A DNA stretch of 64,000 nucleotides from Paenibacillus albidus (lineage in GTDB: Bacteria; Bacillota; Bacilli; Paenibacillales; Paenibacillaceae): assembly GCF_014644435.1 (NCBI RefSeq), contig NZ_BMKR01000002.1:186001-250000 (forward strand). The letters run 5' to 3'. How positions within the stretch are numbered: position 1 is the stretch's first letter; each line of letters opens with the position of its first letter. Below are positions 1-7,686 of the stretch, one piece after another. The notes below the pieces were generated by a model. The model had not been told where the DNA came from. It did no database searches and saw only the letters and a program-made list of their open reading frames with translations. The position numbers were made by a program, and so were the translations under genes.

Positions 1-273
1 ACTGACGGACATCCTTTCCGTATCAACTTCCCAACGCATTCAGCTCCTCACCAAAATCACGTATTATAAATATATACATTATTATATTATTACTCAGAGC
101 AGAAAAACAGGTATTAATGAGTGTAAAAATATGATCTATTTTTCCTCTCTGGGACATACTGCACTTAAAAATATAAACCGAAGTTACCCAAGGAAAGCAA
201 TTAGGTAATTTATTCCTTGATTTCCCAGGAACTCTTGAACACAATCTTTTGTCGGTTCCTACTATATATAAGG

Positions 274-372
274 TTAAATCGTAGGCACCCTTCCCGTCAA
301 CCTCAGCACCTCCAGCTTCCGCTGCAGGTTAAGTTGCCACTCATGATCGTGTGTCTGATATGCGTACAGAAG
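274..372 (-). pseudogene. C-terminal ORF remnant, unidentified
   Basis: An open stretch of 32 codons ends in TAA at 276-274 and is closed upstream by an in-frame TAA at 375-373. It has no start codon or ribosome site. The residues near its end (THDHEWQLNLQRKLEVL) read like the amphipathic tail of a real protein rather than random sequence, so I take it as the surviving C-terminus of a decayed gene. The family is not recognised. It sits in the same AT-rich, degraded region as the broken glycosyltransferase at 592. It could also be chance. Confidence 0.25.
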
Positions 373-482
373 TTATCGTATAACCGATAGAAGTCCGTCA
401 GGTACAGGTGGTCAAGACTCGATTTTGTTAGACACTTAAAAAAAGATACCAGGCTAAAAGCTGCTCAAAACAATCGACCGGA

Positions 483-511
483 GGCAGTTTATTTAGTCTT
501 CTGCCTTTTTT
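483..511 (+). terminator. Probable Rho-independent terminator
   Basis: AGGCAG pairs with CTGCCT across a short AT-rich loop and is followed by TTTTTT. No intact gene ends just upstream on this strand, so it is probably left over from a lost gene. Confidence 0.4.
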
Positions 512-591
512 CACTCCTCTTGTCGCGCGTTAGTCTGTTTCAACATAACGTGTTAATCAGAGACAAGACAAGTAATTAGGAGGAATGCCTG

Positions 592-1000
592 GTGCCTAGA
601 ATATCTGTAATTATGCCGGTCTATAATAACGCAATCTATTTACAGGAAGCAGTTAACACCATCTTGTTGCAAACATTAAACGATCTAGAGTTAATAAATC
701 ATTGATGACGGATCAACCGACGGATCAGCGGGGATCATACATGAACTAAAAGATACTAGAGTAAAGAAGATATTTCATACTGAGAATACGGGTATTGTTA
801 CTTCGCTGAATCAAGGACTCGATCTGGCCCAAGGTGAGTACATCGCCCGTATGGACAGCGATGACGTTGCAGCATTAAACCGCTTAGAAGTGCAGACTTA
901 TTTTATGGACCAGAATCCCACCATAGATATTAGCGGAACAGGATATACAACGAACTATCTTGGACCTGTCAAGTTAAATCCTATGTATCACGAAGAATCG
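592..1000 (+). pseudogene. Family 2 glycosyltransferase, frameshifted and truncated
   Basis: A GTG start at 592 lies 8 bases after AGGAGG. The N-terminus reads VPRISVIMPVYNNAIYLQEA, the typical opening of a GT2 (GT-A fold) glycosyltransferase. One extra A in the A-run near 694-698 shifts the frame and gives an early TGA. In the next frame the protein resumes with IIDDGSTDGS and then ARMDSDD, which carries the DxD metal-nucleotide-sugar motif, followed by the usual RLE-Q segment. Similarity fades after about 1000, so the acceptor-binding half is missing. The gene once encoded a sugar transferase acting on cell-surface glycans; the sequence shows it is now inactive unless the indel is a sequencing error. 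Confidence 0.75.
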
Positions 1001-1162
1001 ACAATACAATGTAATCGACCAGGATCTATTAAGAATGGCCCTATCCAGATGTGTATCATGAGTTTCATACTAATTTATGACCAACATCGTCAAACAGTTG
1101 CTGCATTAACAAAAAAAAGTGAAGAAAAAACAAAAAAATCCGTTTGGCATACGTCCGGCAGG

Positions 1163-1360
1163 TTATTTTATGTATGCTCTAAATTCAAATCGTTCACGCA
1201 TAAACCAACTGCCGTCAATTTTGATTGTCTCTGGTGAATACCCCTTCACCAGCCCGCCATAATCCATCAGGTGTCCGATTGGGTCTGGTTCCTCTCGGTA
1301 GCATACCGATACTTCAGACTGTGTAAGAGCGGCCACCAGGAAATACGCATCACTGTTCAA
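1163..1360 (-). CDS. Small uncharacterised ORF
   Basis: A 65-codon frame with a TTG start and no good ribosome site. The residues (for example PIGHLMDYGGLVKGYSPETI) look like a folded, conserved protein rather than noise, but I do not recognise the family. It may be a short intact gene or the tail of a longer gene whose beginning has been lost, because the flanking DNA is degraded. It overlaps nothing recognisable on the other strand beyond the decayed glycosyltransferase frame. Function unknown. Confidence 0.35.
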   Translation of the reverse strand: MNSDAYFLVAALTQSEVSVCYREEPDPIGHLMDYGGLVKGYSPETIKIDGSWFMRERFEFRAYIK

Positions 1361-1447
1361 ACCTTATATGTAGAGTTCACAATATCTCTCTTATTAAGCA
1401 AGTTATTATTGAGGATATCACGGCTGGAATAACCTGCAAATGACAAA

Positions 1448-1476
1448 AGCCCACTAGCCGGAGCCAGTGGGCTTAC
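1448..1476 (-). terminator. Terminator of the 1496-1918 gene
   Basis: On the minus strand AAGCCCACT pairs with AGTGGGCTT, followed by TTTG, 20 bases beyond the stop of the neighbouring gene. Confidence 0.65.
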
Positions 1477-1495
1477 TCCCAAACGCACAGAATTT

Positions 1496-1918
1496 TTAAT
1501 CAGAAACCAGGATAGCGTCGAAGCTCTCAGGACCGACACGAATTGTTCCAAGCAAGTTAGAAGAAACAAATGCTGTGTAAGTCAATTGCGGGGTGATCGG
1601 CGGCACAAAGTCATCAGCAGAGAAAGTAATTACCTGCGGAGCCAGAACACTGAGACTGAAGGTCGACGTAGCCGAGTAAACCAGTGGATCAGTAGGCAGC
1701 GTTCCTCTGACAATCGTAATCGTAATTCCTACCAATGCTAACGGAAGCGACACGGATATCGTTCCTTTAAGCAGAACACGCGGATTGGTTGTTACTCCTT
1801 GAGTGATTAGTCCGACTTGGCCAAAAACCTGTGGTGTGTTAATCGCCAGAATTGGGATTGAAATGGAGTTAGCATAACTCGCATTCTGCGATGTTCTTGC
1901 ATCGAGATAAGTCCCCAT
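1496..1918 (-). CDS. Probable spore-surface protein, unknown family
   Basis: A 140-aa protein. The start at 1918 is chosen because AAGGAGGTG stands just upstream; a longer frame to 2029 has no ribosome site. After a short head (MGTYLDARTSQN) it is rich in beta-branched residues with alternating hydrophobic patterns, suggesting an all-beta jelly-roll-like domain. There are no cysteines, transmembrane segments or signal peptide. The promoter upstream (1950-1976) has a CATANNNTA -10 element typical of sporulation sigma E/K in the mother cell, and gerQ and cwlJ lie next door, so I infer a coat or exosporium role. The fold and the role are inference; the family is not named. Confidence 0.7.
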   Translation of the reverse strand: MGTYLDARTSQNASYANSISIPILAINTPQVFGQVGLITQGVTTNPRVLLKGTISVSLPLALVGITITIVRGTLPTDPLVYSATSTFSLSVLAPQVITFSADDFVPPITPQLTYTAFVSSNLLGTIRVGPESFDAILVSD

Positions 1919-1949
1919 ATTAAGCACCTCCTTTTTTCTTAACATACAA

Positions 1950-1976
1950 TATAGTATGATTGGACTTGCTACAGTG
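1950..1976 (-). promoter_or_regulatory. Mother-cell sigma (K/E-type) promoter
   Basis: On the minus strand a -35-like CAC (1976-1974) is followed after 15 bases by CATACTATA (1958-1950), which fits the sigma K -10 consensus CATANNNTA. It lies about 30 bases upstream of the 1918 start codon. Confidence 0.5.
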
Positions 1977-2392
1977 CTTGTACATTTTTCCAACAACAAA
2001 TACCTGTGTAATAAGAAAAGGGGGTACATTTAAGACAAGGGTCCGCTATTAACGATAGATTTACCACGAGATATTTATTGTTTATTAATTCTCCTCCACT
2101 TAACGCTTAAGGATTTCCTCTTTATCCGTACAACCCTGTAATTATAGCTTGTGGGTGTCTTTGACTGCAGCTGCGGTGCTGGGAGTACAGACAATTGAAG
2201 CAATCTTCGGGCTGAGGCTAGCCCTATTTCATAATGAGAGCTGAGTAAGCAAGACTATTAAAGGTAAAATTATAGCACTAGAGGACTGTAAAGTCTTTTC
2301 ATCTATATTTTAAAGTACCAGGCCCCACAGACCGTCAGACCGATTTCCGCTCCCTCTAATGGGGTAGCCTCGCGAAAACCTTCCGGATGTGC
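1977..2392. other. Intergenic, no gene seen
   Basis: About 400 bases between the 1496-1918 gene with its promoter and the gerQ terminator. Only short frames interrupted by stops are visible, with no ribosome site placed before any of them. I see no RNA gene. Confidence 0.5.
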
Positions 2393-2458
2393 AAAAGAAA
2401 CCTCTCCTGTAAAATGGTTGATCGTCCTTCCATTTTACCAAAGAGAGGTTTCTTTTCG
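2393..2458 (-). terminator. Long terminator hairpin after gerQ
   Basis: AAAGAAACCTCTC pairs with GAGAGGTTTCTTT, and an inner pair AAAATGG/CCATTTT extends the arm. Both edges are A/T-rich, so it could stop transcription from either side. It lies 30 bases beyond the gerQ stop. Confidence 0.75.
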
Positions 2459-2488
2459 CGTTTTTAGAGAAAAAAGGGTTGTTGAACT

Positions 2489-3025
2489 TTAACGGCCTCC
2501 ACGGGTAGGCGGATTGCCAATAACGCCAGGGTATTGATAGAGAAGCGGCTCATCAAAAGTAGCATAGTCGAAGTAGATCATAAGTAATACGAACCGCTGT
2601 CCGGTTGCCGGATCACTGATAATAATGTGGTCACGGCCCGCAGCTTCCAGAACGCCTTTATAGATTTTGGCATTCCAATCCTTGTTGTTCTCGTAAGTAA
2701 AGTAAAATGTTCCTACCTTGCCTAAATTAAGCCGAAAGATATTCTCAATGTATGATTGTTCAAACACAGGCGCCGTAGTAGGAATTACAGTTCCAGTCGG
2801 GGTCATCGGGCTTCCGCTGCTGACCTGGGGCGGCATCATCCCTCCCATACCCATGCCGGGCATAGGTGACATACCAGGCATAGTGGACATACCGGGCATA
2901 CCGGGCATACTACCCATATTACCCATATTGCTCATGTTGCTCATGTTGCTCATTCCGGAAGGGAGACTGCCTGAGGACACACTGCCGATGGTATAAGTAA
3001 CTGGACGGTAAGGCTGAGCGATCAT
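2489..3025 (-). CDS. gerQ: Spore coat protein GerQ
   Basis: A 178-aa protein. The C-terminal half (from about residue 88, EQSYIENIFRLNLGKVGTFY) carries the conserved GerQ core, including NAKIYKGVLEAAGRDHIIIS and the FDEPLLYQYP ending. In Bacillus GerQ is a transglutaminase-crosslinked coat protein needed to place CwlJ in the coat. Residues about 24-64 are an expanded low-complexity Met/Gly/Pro/Ser tract of SNM, GNM and PGM units, longer than in B. subtilis. The start has TAGGAGG upstream. It follows cwlJ by 117 bases on the same strand, an order known from other Bacilli, and probably shares its sigma-K/E promoter. Confidence 0.93.
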   Translation of the reverse strand: MIAQPYRPVTYTIGSVSSGSLPSGMSNMSNMSNMGNMGSMPGMPGMSTMPGMSPMPGMGMGGMMPPQVSSGSPMTPTGTVIPTTAPVFEQSYIENIFRLNLGKVGTFYFTYENNKDWNAKIYKGVLEAAGRDHIIISDPATGQRFVLLMIYFDYATFDEPLLYQYPGVIGNPPTRGGR

Positions 3026-3142
3026 TGATTGAACCTCCTAATAATATCGGAGCTTCTGCTCCGAATGATGATAAACTGCATGATGTACACTTTCAGTGGA
3101 TAGCTGTTTTACGGGAATTTAAGGCAACAAAGTTAAGCCGCT

Positions 3143-3565
3143 TTAGTACACTTGCGGGCAATCCGCACTAGTCGGAGTGAAGAAGCAATGGGCTTTGAAA
3201 CGACCGGTGTTCTGCTGGTTATACCATGTTGCGGGACAAGCCCCTACCGGCCTGAAGAACCACAAGGCATTGGAAGCCGGCCAGACTCTTTCCCCGGCAA
3301 TGACCCTTTGGGCTAACCGGATATCGGCATCCCGGGCACGCTGGTAGAAATAGCCCTTCTGTGTTGCTTCAAATCCGCCCGGGCTCTGAAACACCATATC
3401 ATTCATATTGCGGATGTTGTTAAAATCGAGGCAGTTCCCGCGAATCCGGTTGACGCCGACATTCCCAACCATCAACATCCCTTGCGCTCCATCCTCTTCG
3501 GCTTCAGCCCTCATCAGGCGCGCAAGCATCTTCACATCTTCCGAATTTGTTTTGATGACGGCCAC
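3143..3565 (-). CDS. cwlJ: Spore cortex-lytic hydrolase CwlJ
   Basis: A 140-aa protein, the usual CwlJ length. I start it at GTG 3565 because CAAGGAGGAGAG precedes that codon; a longer frame to 3670 has no such site. It contains the SleB/CwlJ hydrolase_2 domain with LARLMRAEAEEDG (the catalytic Glu is probably E21) and VGNVGVNRI. CwlJ degrades the muramic-lactam peptidoglycan of the spore cortex during germination, notably the Ca-dipicolinate-triggered route, and has no signal peptide because it is made in the mother cell and deposited in the coat. gerQ, which recruits it, is immediately downstream. Confidence 0.93.
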   Translation of the reverse strand: MAVIKTNSEDVKMLARLMRAEAEEDGAQGMLMVGNVGVNRIRGNCLDFNNIRNMNDMVFQSPGGFEATQKGYFYQRARDADIRLAQRVIAGERVWPASNALWFFRPVGACPATWYNQQNTGRFKAHCFFTPTSADCPQVY

Positions 3566-3627
3566 GTTCTCTCCTCCTTGTTGTAGCTTCTTTAGGAACG
3601 AAGCAGTGTTCTTCTTGCTGCATGCTG

Positions 3628-3655
3628 TATTGTATGTGCATTCGCCCAAGAGGTG
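3628..3655 (-). promoter_or_regulatory. Mother-cell sigma promoter of cwlJ-gerQ
   Basis: On the minus strand CAC (3655-3653), a 16-base spacer and CATACAATA (3636-3628). The -10 fits both sigma K (CATANNNTA) and sigma E (CATACANT); the -35 fits sigma K better. It ends about 60 bases before the cwlJ start. Confidence 0.55.
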
Positions 3656-3670
3656 ACAGTTCCCGCCCAT

Positions 3671-3704
3671 AAAAAAACCCCCTGCTCCATACTCGGAGCA
3701 AAGG
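3671..3704 (-). terminator. Terminator after the DUF2500 gene
   Basis: On the minus strand CCCTTTGCTCC and GGAGCAGGGG form a hairpin followed by TTTTTTT, 22 bases beyond the DUF2500 stop. It insulates the cwlJ promoter. Confidence 0.75.
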
Positions 3705-3725
3705 GAATGTTCATTTCATATGCAG

Positions 3726-4124
3726 CTATTCGGCTGTGGAATAATGCGGATAACGCTGAAATCCGTAATATCGGGTGCCTTGATAAGTCAGCAGGCCACG
3801 GTCACCCTCCGCACTCATCCCGTATTCGCTGCCCTCCACCTTAAACTCCATCCGTGTCCCGCTTTCGGCTTCATAGGTTAGGTAGTATAGGGTGCTCGCC
3901 CTGCTGCTGCCCCCCTCCTCCTGGGATGCCTGCTGCTTGATCTCATAACGTTTGCTGATGATACAGGCCGGGATAGTCAACATGGGCGAGCTGTTGTTCC
4001 GGCTCCACTGAAGCAAGCCCCTGCCTGCAGATACAGCGACAATGCCAATCATCACAACCAAAAAGATCGGTATCACCGTCCCGGCAAAATCAAACATCCA
4101 TGAAGGGTCCGGACCCATTCCCAT
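3726..4124 (-). CDS. DUF2500 family membrane protein
   Basis: A 132-aa protein with an AAGGAGGAATAG ribosome site before ATG. Residues about 12-38 form one transmembrane helix; the rest faces one side. The C-terminal part shows the DUF2500 pattern: a segment with NNSSPMLTIPACIISKRYE, then YYLTYEAESGTRMEF and a closing GDRGLLTYQGTRYYGF. No biochemical role is established for DUF2500. It stands alone between two terminators, so the neighbourhood gives no further clue. Confidence 0.8.
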   Translation of the reverse strand: MGMGPDPSWMFDFAGTVIPIFLVVMIGIVAVSAGRGLLQWSRNNSSPMLTIPACIISKRYEIKQQASQEEGGSSRASTLYYLTYEAESGTRMEFKVEGSEYGMSAEGDRGLLTYQGTRYYGFQRYPHYSTAE

Positions 4125-4273
4125 GATCTATTCCTCCTTAGGAGTGCCCCTATTAGGTTTCCAGCTGCCAGCTTCCGGGGCATTCTATACATATATATGC
4201 CTATTCCACACCATTCAGCATTAAGAACCGAACTCTATGTAAAAGGAAATCGTTCTGGAGATTTCACCAGATC

Positions 4274-4318
4274 ACAAAAAAGACCACTGCGCTTCCGGTT
4301 AAGAAAACGTGTGGTCCT
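4274..4318 (-). terminator. Terminator after the 57-aa Cys-rich gene
   Basis: On the minus strand GGACCAC and GTGGTC pair around a 20-base loop and are followed by TTTTTTG, about 30 bases past the small gene's stop. Confidence 0.6.
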
Positions 4319-4343
4319 TATGGGAGACTGTTCATTATAGCGA

Positions 4344-4517
4344 TTATGCATGCACAAGATCAAGTAATTGTCTGGTTTCATCCTGCTCTTGAAGCATACC
4401 GTTCTCTGCCCAGCAAGCTCTGCATTGTTCTTCTGTTTCACACAGGTGAGCGTCATTGCAGTTGTAGCATAATTGGAGCAGGTTTCTTGTCATATAATCC
4501 GTTTCAAAAGTTGTCAT
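4344..4517 (-). CDS. 57-aa Cys-rich small protein
   Basis: A short gene below usual length cut-offs. ATG at 4517 is preceded by AGGAGAG with good spacing, the stop is at 4344, and a terminator follows. The protein has five cysteines in a C-x2-C ... C ... C-x2-C arrangement (positions 17, 20, 26, 32, 35), the middle reading CYNCNDAHLCETEEQCRACW, which suggests a small zinc- or iron-binding knuckle. The N- and C-termini are short, acidic helices. A sigma-A-type promoter and an FNR/CRP-type box lie upstream at the distance expected for activation. I do not recognise a named family; function is unknown, perhaps linked to oxygen limitation. Confidence 0.75.
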   Translation of the reverse strand: MTTFETDYMTRNLLQLCYNCNDAHLCETEEQCRACWAENGMLQEQDETRQLLDLVHA

Positions 4518-4578
4518 TGTAATCTCTCCTATTCAATGTGTAAGTTTGTGAAAAAAGTAACGTTCTTTCTATGTGTTA

Positions 4579-4607
4579 AATATATCACAGGATTCTTCAT
4601 TTGTCAT
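4579..4607 (-). promoter_or_regulatory. Sigma-A promoter of the 57-aa gene
   Basis: On the minus strand ATGACA (4607-4602), a 17-base spacer and TATATT (4584-4579). Transcription would begin near 4572. The -35 touches the FNR-type box, as in class II activated promoters. Confidence 0.6.
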
Positions 4608-4622
4608 GTGATTTTTTTCACA
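4607..4622. promoter_or_regulatory. FNR/CRP-family binding site
   Basis: A perfect TGTGA-N6-TCACA palindrome (spacer TTTTTT; one further base pairs on each side). Its centre, 4614.5, is about 42 bases upstream of the predicted start near 4572, which is the position of class II FNR/CRP activator sites. The consensus is that of Bacillus FNR from general knowledge. Confidence 0.6.
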
Positions 4623-4675
4623 TTTATAAAAAAATTTTAGATAAGTTTTTTAGCATATCTCCTCTCCTTCTTCTA

Positions 4676-4702
4676 TAAAAAAAGACTGCACGCGGCAGCC
4701 TC
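4676..4702 (-). terminator. Terminator after the beta-propeller lipoprotein
   Basis: On the minus strand GAGGCTGC and GCAGTC pair around CGCGT and are followed by TTTTTTT, 20 bases past the stop at 4723. Confidence 0.65.
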
Positions 4703-4722
4703 TTTAGCCTCTTTCTTTATGC

Positions 4723-6012
4723 TTACATCACTCTCCAGCTGACCCCACCGTTCGTAGTCTGCAACAGAATGGAGCGTCTGTTTTCTTTCTTCTCTATTAG
4801 CAGCCAGCCGACCTCTGCGGAGAAAAACTGGATCTTTACAATCTCCGGATATTCCAGCAGCTTGGATTGCAGCACACTGCTGGCAGGCAGCGCCTCCCAG
4901 GTCAACCCCTGATTATGAGTCTGATATAACGTATTGCCTTCCAGTACCCAACCGGTCTGCGCATCAAGAAAGGTTGGAGTGATGTGACGGTTGATCCCTG
5001 TCCGGGCGCCAAAATTAAAAGTAGTGAATTTCCAATTCTGCCCGCCATTAGCCGTAAAGTAACCGTGGTAGGTGATGCTGTTTTCTTTTTCTTTTTGACA
5101 GCCTACCGGCATCCAGCCCATACCTTTGCCGCTGCGGAAGAATTCGGGCTTGCCGGTAAGGACCCGGTCACAGCCGGCATACCGTTCATTCACGGTAAAC
5201 GCTGGGCCTGGCTCCCAGGACACCCCTCCATCATTGGTCTTGTAGATCTTGGGCAGCGCCCCTGTCTGGAGTGTGACAAAGCCGTGCATGTTGTCTTTGA
5301 AGATCATTCCCGTGGTGACTCCCTCCAAAGAAATGACAGGGTTCGGTATAGTCGGATTATACTGTTCATTCTGCATTACCAATTCCCAGGTAGCCCCTCC
5401 ATCCGTGGTGGCATGCAGCGCTTTACTCTGTTTATTAAGGGTAGAATCCCAGGCCGTCAGCAGCCAGCCGCGTGCCGGGGAATCGAAATAGATGGAGGAT
5501 ATGGAATTCTGATCTGAAAGTGCAGAGACCTTCCAGGTCTTCCCTCTATCTTTTGTTCGCAATACAATGGTCTCCAGATTGCCGACAGAGCTTCTGATAA
5601 TCCAGCCGTTGTTCGGATCGGTGAAGAAAATTTCCCGGCCATAGACAGGATTGGAGAGGAACTGCATGGTTGTCGCAGGCGAAATATTCGCCCAGGTCTT
5701 TCCGTTGTCGCGGGTCATGTAGAGGCGAAGCTCATTTTTGGTGACTCCCCAAGCGATTCCCTCGGATTCGCTCAGCAGTTGGAAATCCGTAAGCCTGGTC
5801 TGAATTTGGTATTTCGGCGTGTTTTCGTTATCCAAATTCTGAGCGTCAGGAGTAATTAGCGTAATGGTCTGTCCCTCCTCCGGTGCTTCTGTCGGCTGTG
5901 GCGTCGAAGAAGGCTCCGGTGGAGAAGATGAACATGCCGAGAGGGTCAGCATGGCCAGCAGAACCATGGTCAGAAGACCCCAGGCCCGGAGTCTTGTTGT
6001 AGTGGATGGCAC
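4723..6012 (-). CDS. Lipoprotein with Ycf48/BNR-type beta-propeller
   Basis: A 429-aa protein. A signal peptide ends in a lipobox (LSAC, Cys about 27), so the mature protein is lipid-anchored outside the membrane; a Pro/Ser/Thr/Glu-rich linker follows. The body has repeated Asp-box motifs such as TRDNGKTW, TKDRGKTW, TTDGGATW, TNDGGVSW and TTNGGVSW, spaced as in Ycf48/sortilin-like propellers. Such propellers bind proteins or glycans; without catalytic residues a sialidase role is unlikely. The ribosome site is GAAGG. The next gene upstream on the same strand (permease) ends 31 bases away, so the two may be cotranscribed. Confidence 0.85.
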   Translation of the reverse strand: MPSTTTRLRAWGLLTMVLLAMLTLSACSSSPPEPSSTPQPTEAPEEGQTITLITPDAQNLDNENTPKYQIQTRLTDFQLLSESEGIAWGVTKNELRLYMTRDNGKTWANISPATTMQFLSNPVYGREIFFTDPNNGWIIRSSVGNLETIVLRTKDRGKTWKVSALSDQNSISSIYFDSPARGWLLTAWDSTLNKQSKALHATTDGGATWELVMQNEQYNPTIPNPVISLEGVTTGMIFKDNMHGFVTLQTGALPKIYKTNDGGVSWEPGPAFTVNERYAGCDRVLTGKPEFFRSGKGMGWMPVGCQKEKENSITYHGYFTANGGQNWKFTTFNFGARTGINRHITPTFLDAQTGWVLEGNTLYQTHNQGLTWEALPASSVLQSKLLEYPEIVKIQFFSAEVGWLLIEKKENRRSILLQTTNGGVSWRVM

Positions 6013-6043
6013 TGCCTTCCCTCCTCTTAAGTTGGAGTATTGG

Positions 6044-7423
6044 TTATTGGTTTAATTTACTGCGGCGGTACCCGTAGAGAACATAAATAAGCAGGCCAAC
6101 AAACAGCCATATCAAAAAACCTGTCCAGGTCTCGCTCCCCAAATTATACATTAAATATCCGCAGCCTGCCGCACTTAGTAAAGGTATGAAGGGCACCCAT
6201 GGCACTTTAAAACCTCTTTTCATGTGCGGATGGGTATAACGCAAGACGATAACGCCCAGCGAAACGACCAAAAAAGCGAACAAAGTACCGATACTGGTCA
6301 GATTGGCCAGATGATCCAGCGGAATCAGCCCAGTCAGTACAGCAATAACGCCCCCAACCATCCAGGTACTGCGGACAGGGGTATGTGTCTTGGGGCTTAC
6401 CTTGGCCAAGCTTTGCGGCAAAAGGCCATCCCGGGAGATCGCAAACAAAAGACGTGTCTGGCCAAACAGCAGGACCAGCAATACGGTCGTCATCCCTGCA
6501 ATTGCACCGACGGAGATCAATCCGGCAATCATGTTCTGATCTACAAAGCGCAGAGCAAAAGACACCGGATCACTGACATTCAGGTTCTGATAAGGCACAA
6601 TGCCGGTTAAGACCAGTGAAACAACAATATACAGCACAGTACAAATGGCCAGAGAAGAAATAATTCCGATCGGCAAATCACGCTGCGGCCGCTTCACTTC
6701 TTCGGCTGCGGTAGAAATGGCATCAAAGCCGATATAGGCAAAAAATACGGTAGCCGCTCCATTCACCACCCCATGCATGCCAAACGGCAAAAAGGGCGTC
6801 CAGTTCTCAGGTTTAACATAAAAAAATCCAGTGACAATAAACAGCAGGACTACGGAGATTTTGATGATAACCATAATTGCATTAAATCGGGCCGTTTCTT
6901 TAATTCCCCGGGTCAACAAATAGGAAATGAGCAGAATAATAATAACGGCAGGCAGATTAATAACCGTTCCCTTGTCTGCATTATAGGCTCCTGACAATGC
7001 TGTGGGCAAATGAATACCCAGCCCTTCAAGCAAGCCCTGAAAATAACCGGACCACCCGCTGGCCACCGCAGCTGCCGCTACGCCATATTCAAGAATCAGG
7101 TCCCAGCCCAGAATCCAGGCTATCAATTCGCCGAAGGCGACATAGCTGTAAGCATAAGCACTCCCCGATACCGGAAGGCTTGAAGCAAGCTCGGAGTAAC
7201 ACAAGGCCGACAGCACACAGGCCATTCCAGCCAGTATAAAAGAAAGGACAAGCCCCGGTCCGGCATGATTCGCCGCGGCAACTCCGGTCATCACAAAGAT
7301 GCCTGTACCGATTATGGCACCTACTCCAAGGGTGGTCAAATCCAGTGCACCGAGGGTTTTGCTTAAACCGACGGCGTCAGAGTTTGCGGGTAAGGCAAAC
7401 GGTTTTTTACGAAATAAATCCAT
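6044..7423 (-). CDS. APC-family amino acid permease
   Basis: A 459-aa integral membrane protein with about 12 hydrophobic segments. The N-terminus has the APC signature TLGVGAIIGTGIFVMTG in the first helix, the substrate-backbone-binding stretch, and FFAYIGFDAISTAAEE in helix 6, both typical of the CAT subfamily (YfnA/GkApcT-like). It imports an amino acid, probably by proton symport; the substrate cannot be told from sequence. Ribosome site TAGGAGAG before ATG. It is divergent from ldh and followed by the propeller lipoprotein. Confidence 0.9.
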   Translation of the reverse strand: MDLFRKKPFALPANSDAVGLSKTLGALDLTTLGVGAIIGTGIFVMTGVAAANHAGPGLVLSFILAGMACVLSALCYSELASSLPVSGSAYAYSYVAFGELIAWILGWDLILEYGVAAAAVASGWSGYFQGLLEGLGIHLPTALSGAYNADKGTVINLPAVIIILLISYLLTRGIKETARFNAIMVIIKISVVLLFIVTGFFYVKPENWTPFLPFGMHGVVNGAATVFFAYIGFDAISTAAEEVKRPQRDLPIGIISSLAICTVLYIVVSLVLTGIVPYQNLNVSDPVSFALRFVDQNMIAGLISVGAIAGMTTVLLVLLFGQTRLLFAISRDGLLPQSLAKVSPKTHTPVRSTWMVGGVIAVLTGLIPLDHLANLTSIGTLFAFLVVSLGVIVLRYTHPHMKRGFKVPWVPFIPLLSAAGCGYLMYNLGSETWTGFLIWLFVGLLIYVLYGYRRSKLNQ

Positions 7424-7611
7424 TCTGATTTCTCTCCTAACAGGGGGATGTATAAATGCGACAACATGAGCGGGTTCCGGTTAAGAATACGCAGTCATTC
7501 CGGTCCCGTAAACAAGAAAGATGTGGGAAGTTCCAGTCAGTCTAACTCCCTTCTGGTCATTTCCATTATTAACATGTCCGAAGATAGGGTAAAGGATTAA
7601 AAGTCTTTCGC

Positions 7612-7640
7612 TTGAAAACAATATCTATAGCGATTATGAT
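7612..7640 (+). promoter_or_regulatory. Sigma-A promoter of ldh
   Basis: TTGAAA (7612-7617), a 17-base spacer and TATGAT (7635-7640). Transcription would begin near 7647, 40 bases before the chosen start codon. Confidence 0.65.
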
Positions 7641-7686
7641 GGATAAGATTGGACACAAAAAATTCGAATCTGGAGGAGATGGAATA

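Larger units (their letters stand above)
1..591. other. AT-rich decayed intergenic region
   Basis: No intact gene can be supported here. The 73-codon reading frame on the minus strand (23-244) has no ribosome site and an implausible composition. The stretch holds the ORF scrap at 274-372, a plus-strand hairpin with a T-run near 483-511, and the AGGAGG (578-583) that serves the broken glycosyltransferase. Confidence 0.5.

Noticed and set aside
1357..1569. 70-codon minus-strand frame
   Set aside because: No ribosome site; it runs across a terminator and the end of another gene.
2718..2996. Plus-strand frame full of Pro, Ile and Gly
   Set aside because: It is the complement of the Met/Gly/Pro repeat in gerQ and has no ribosome site.
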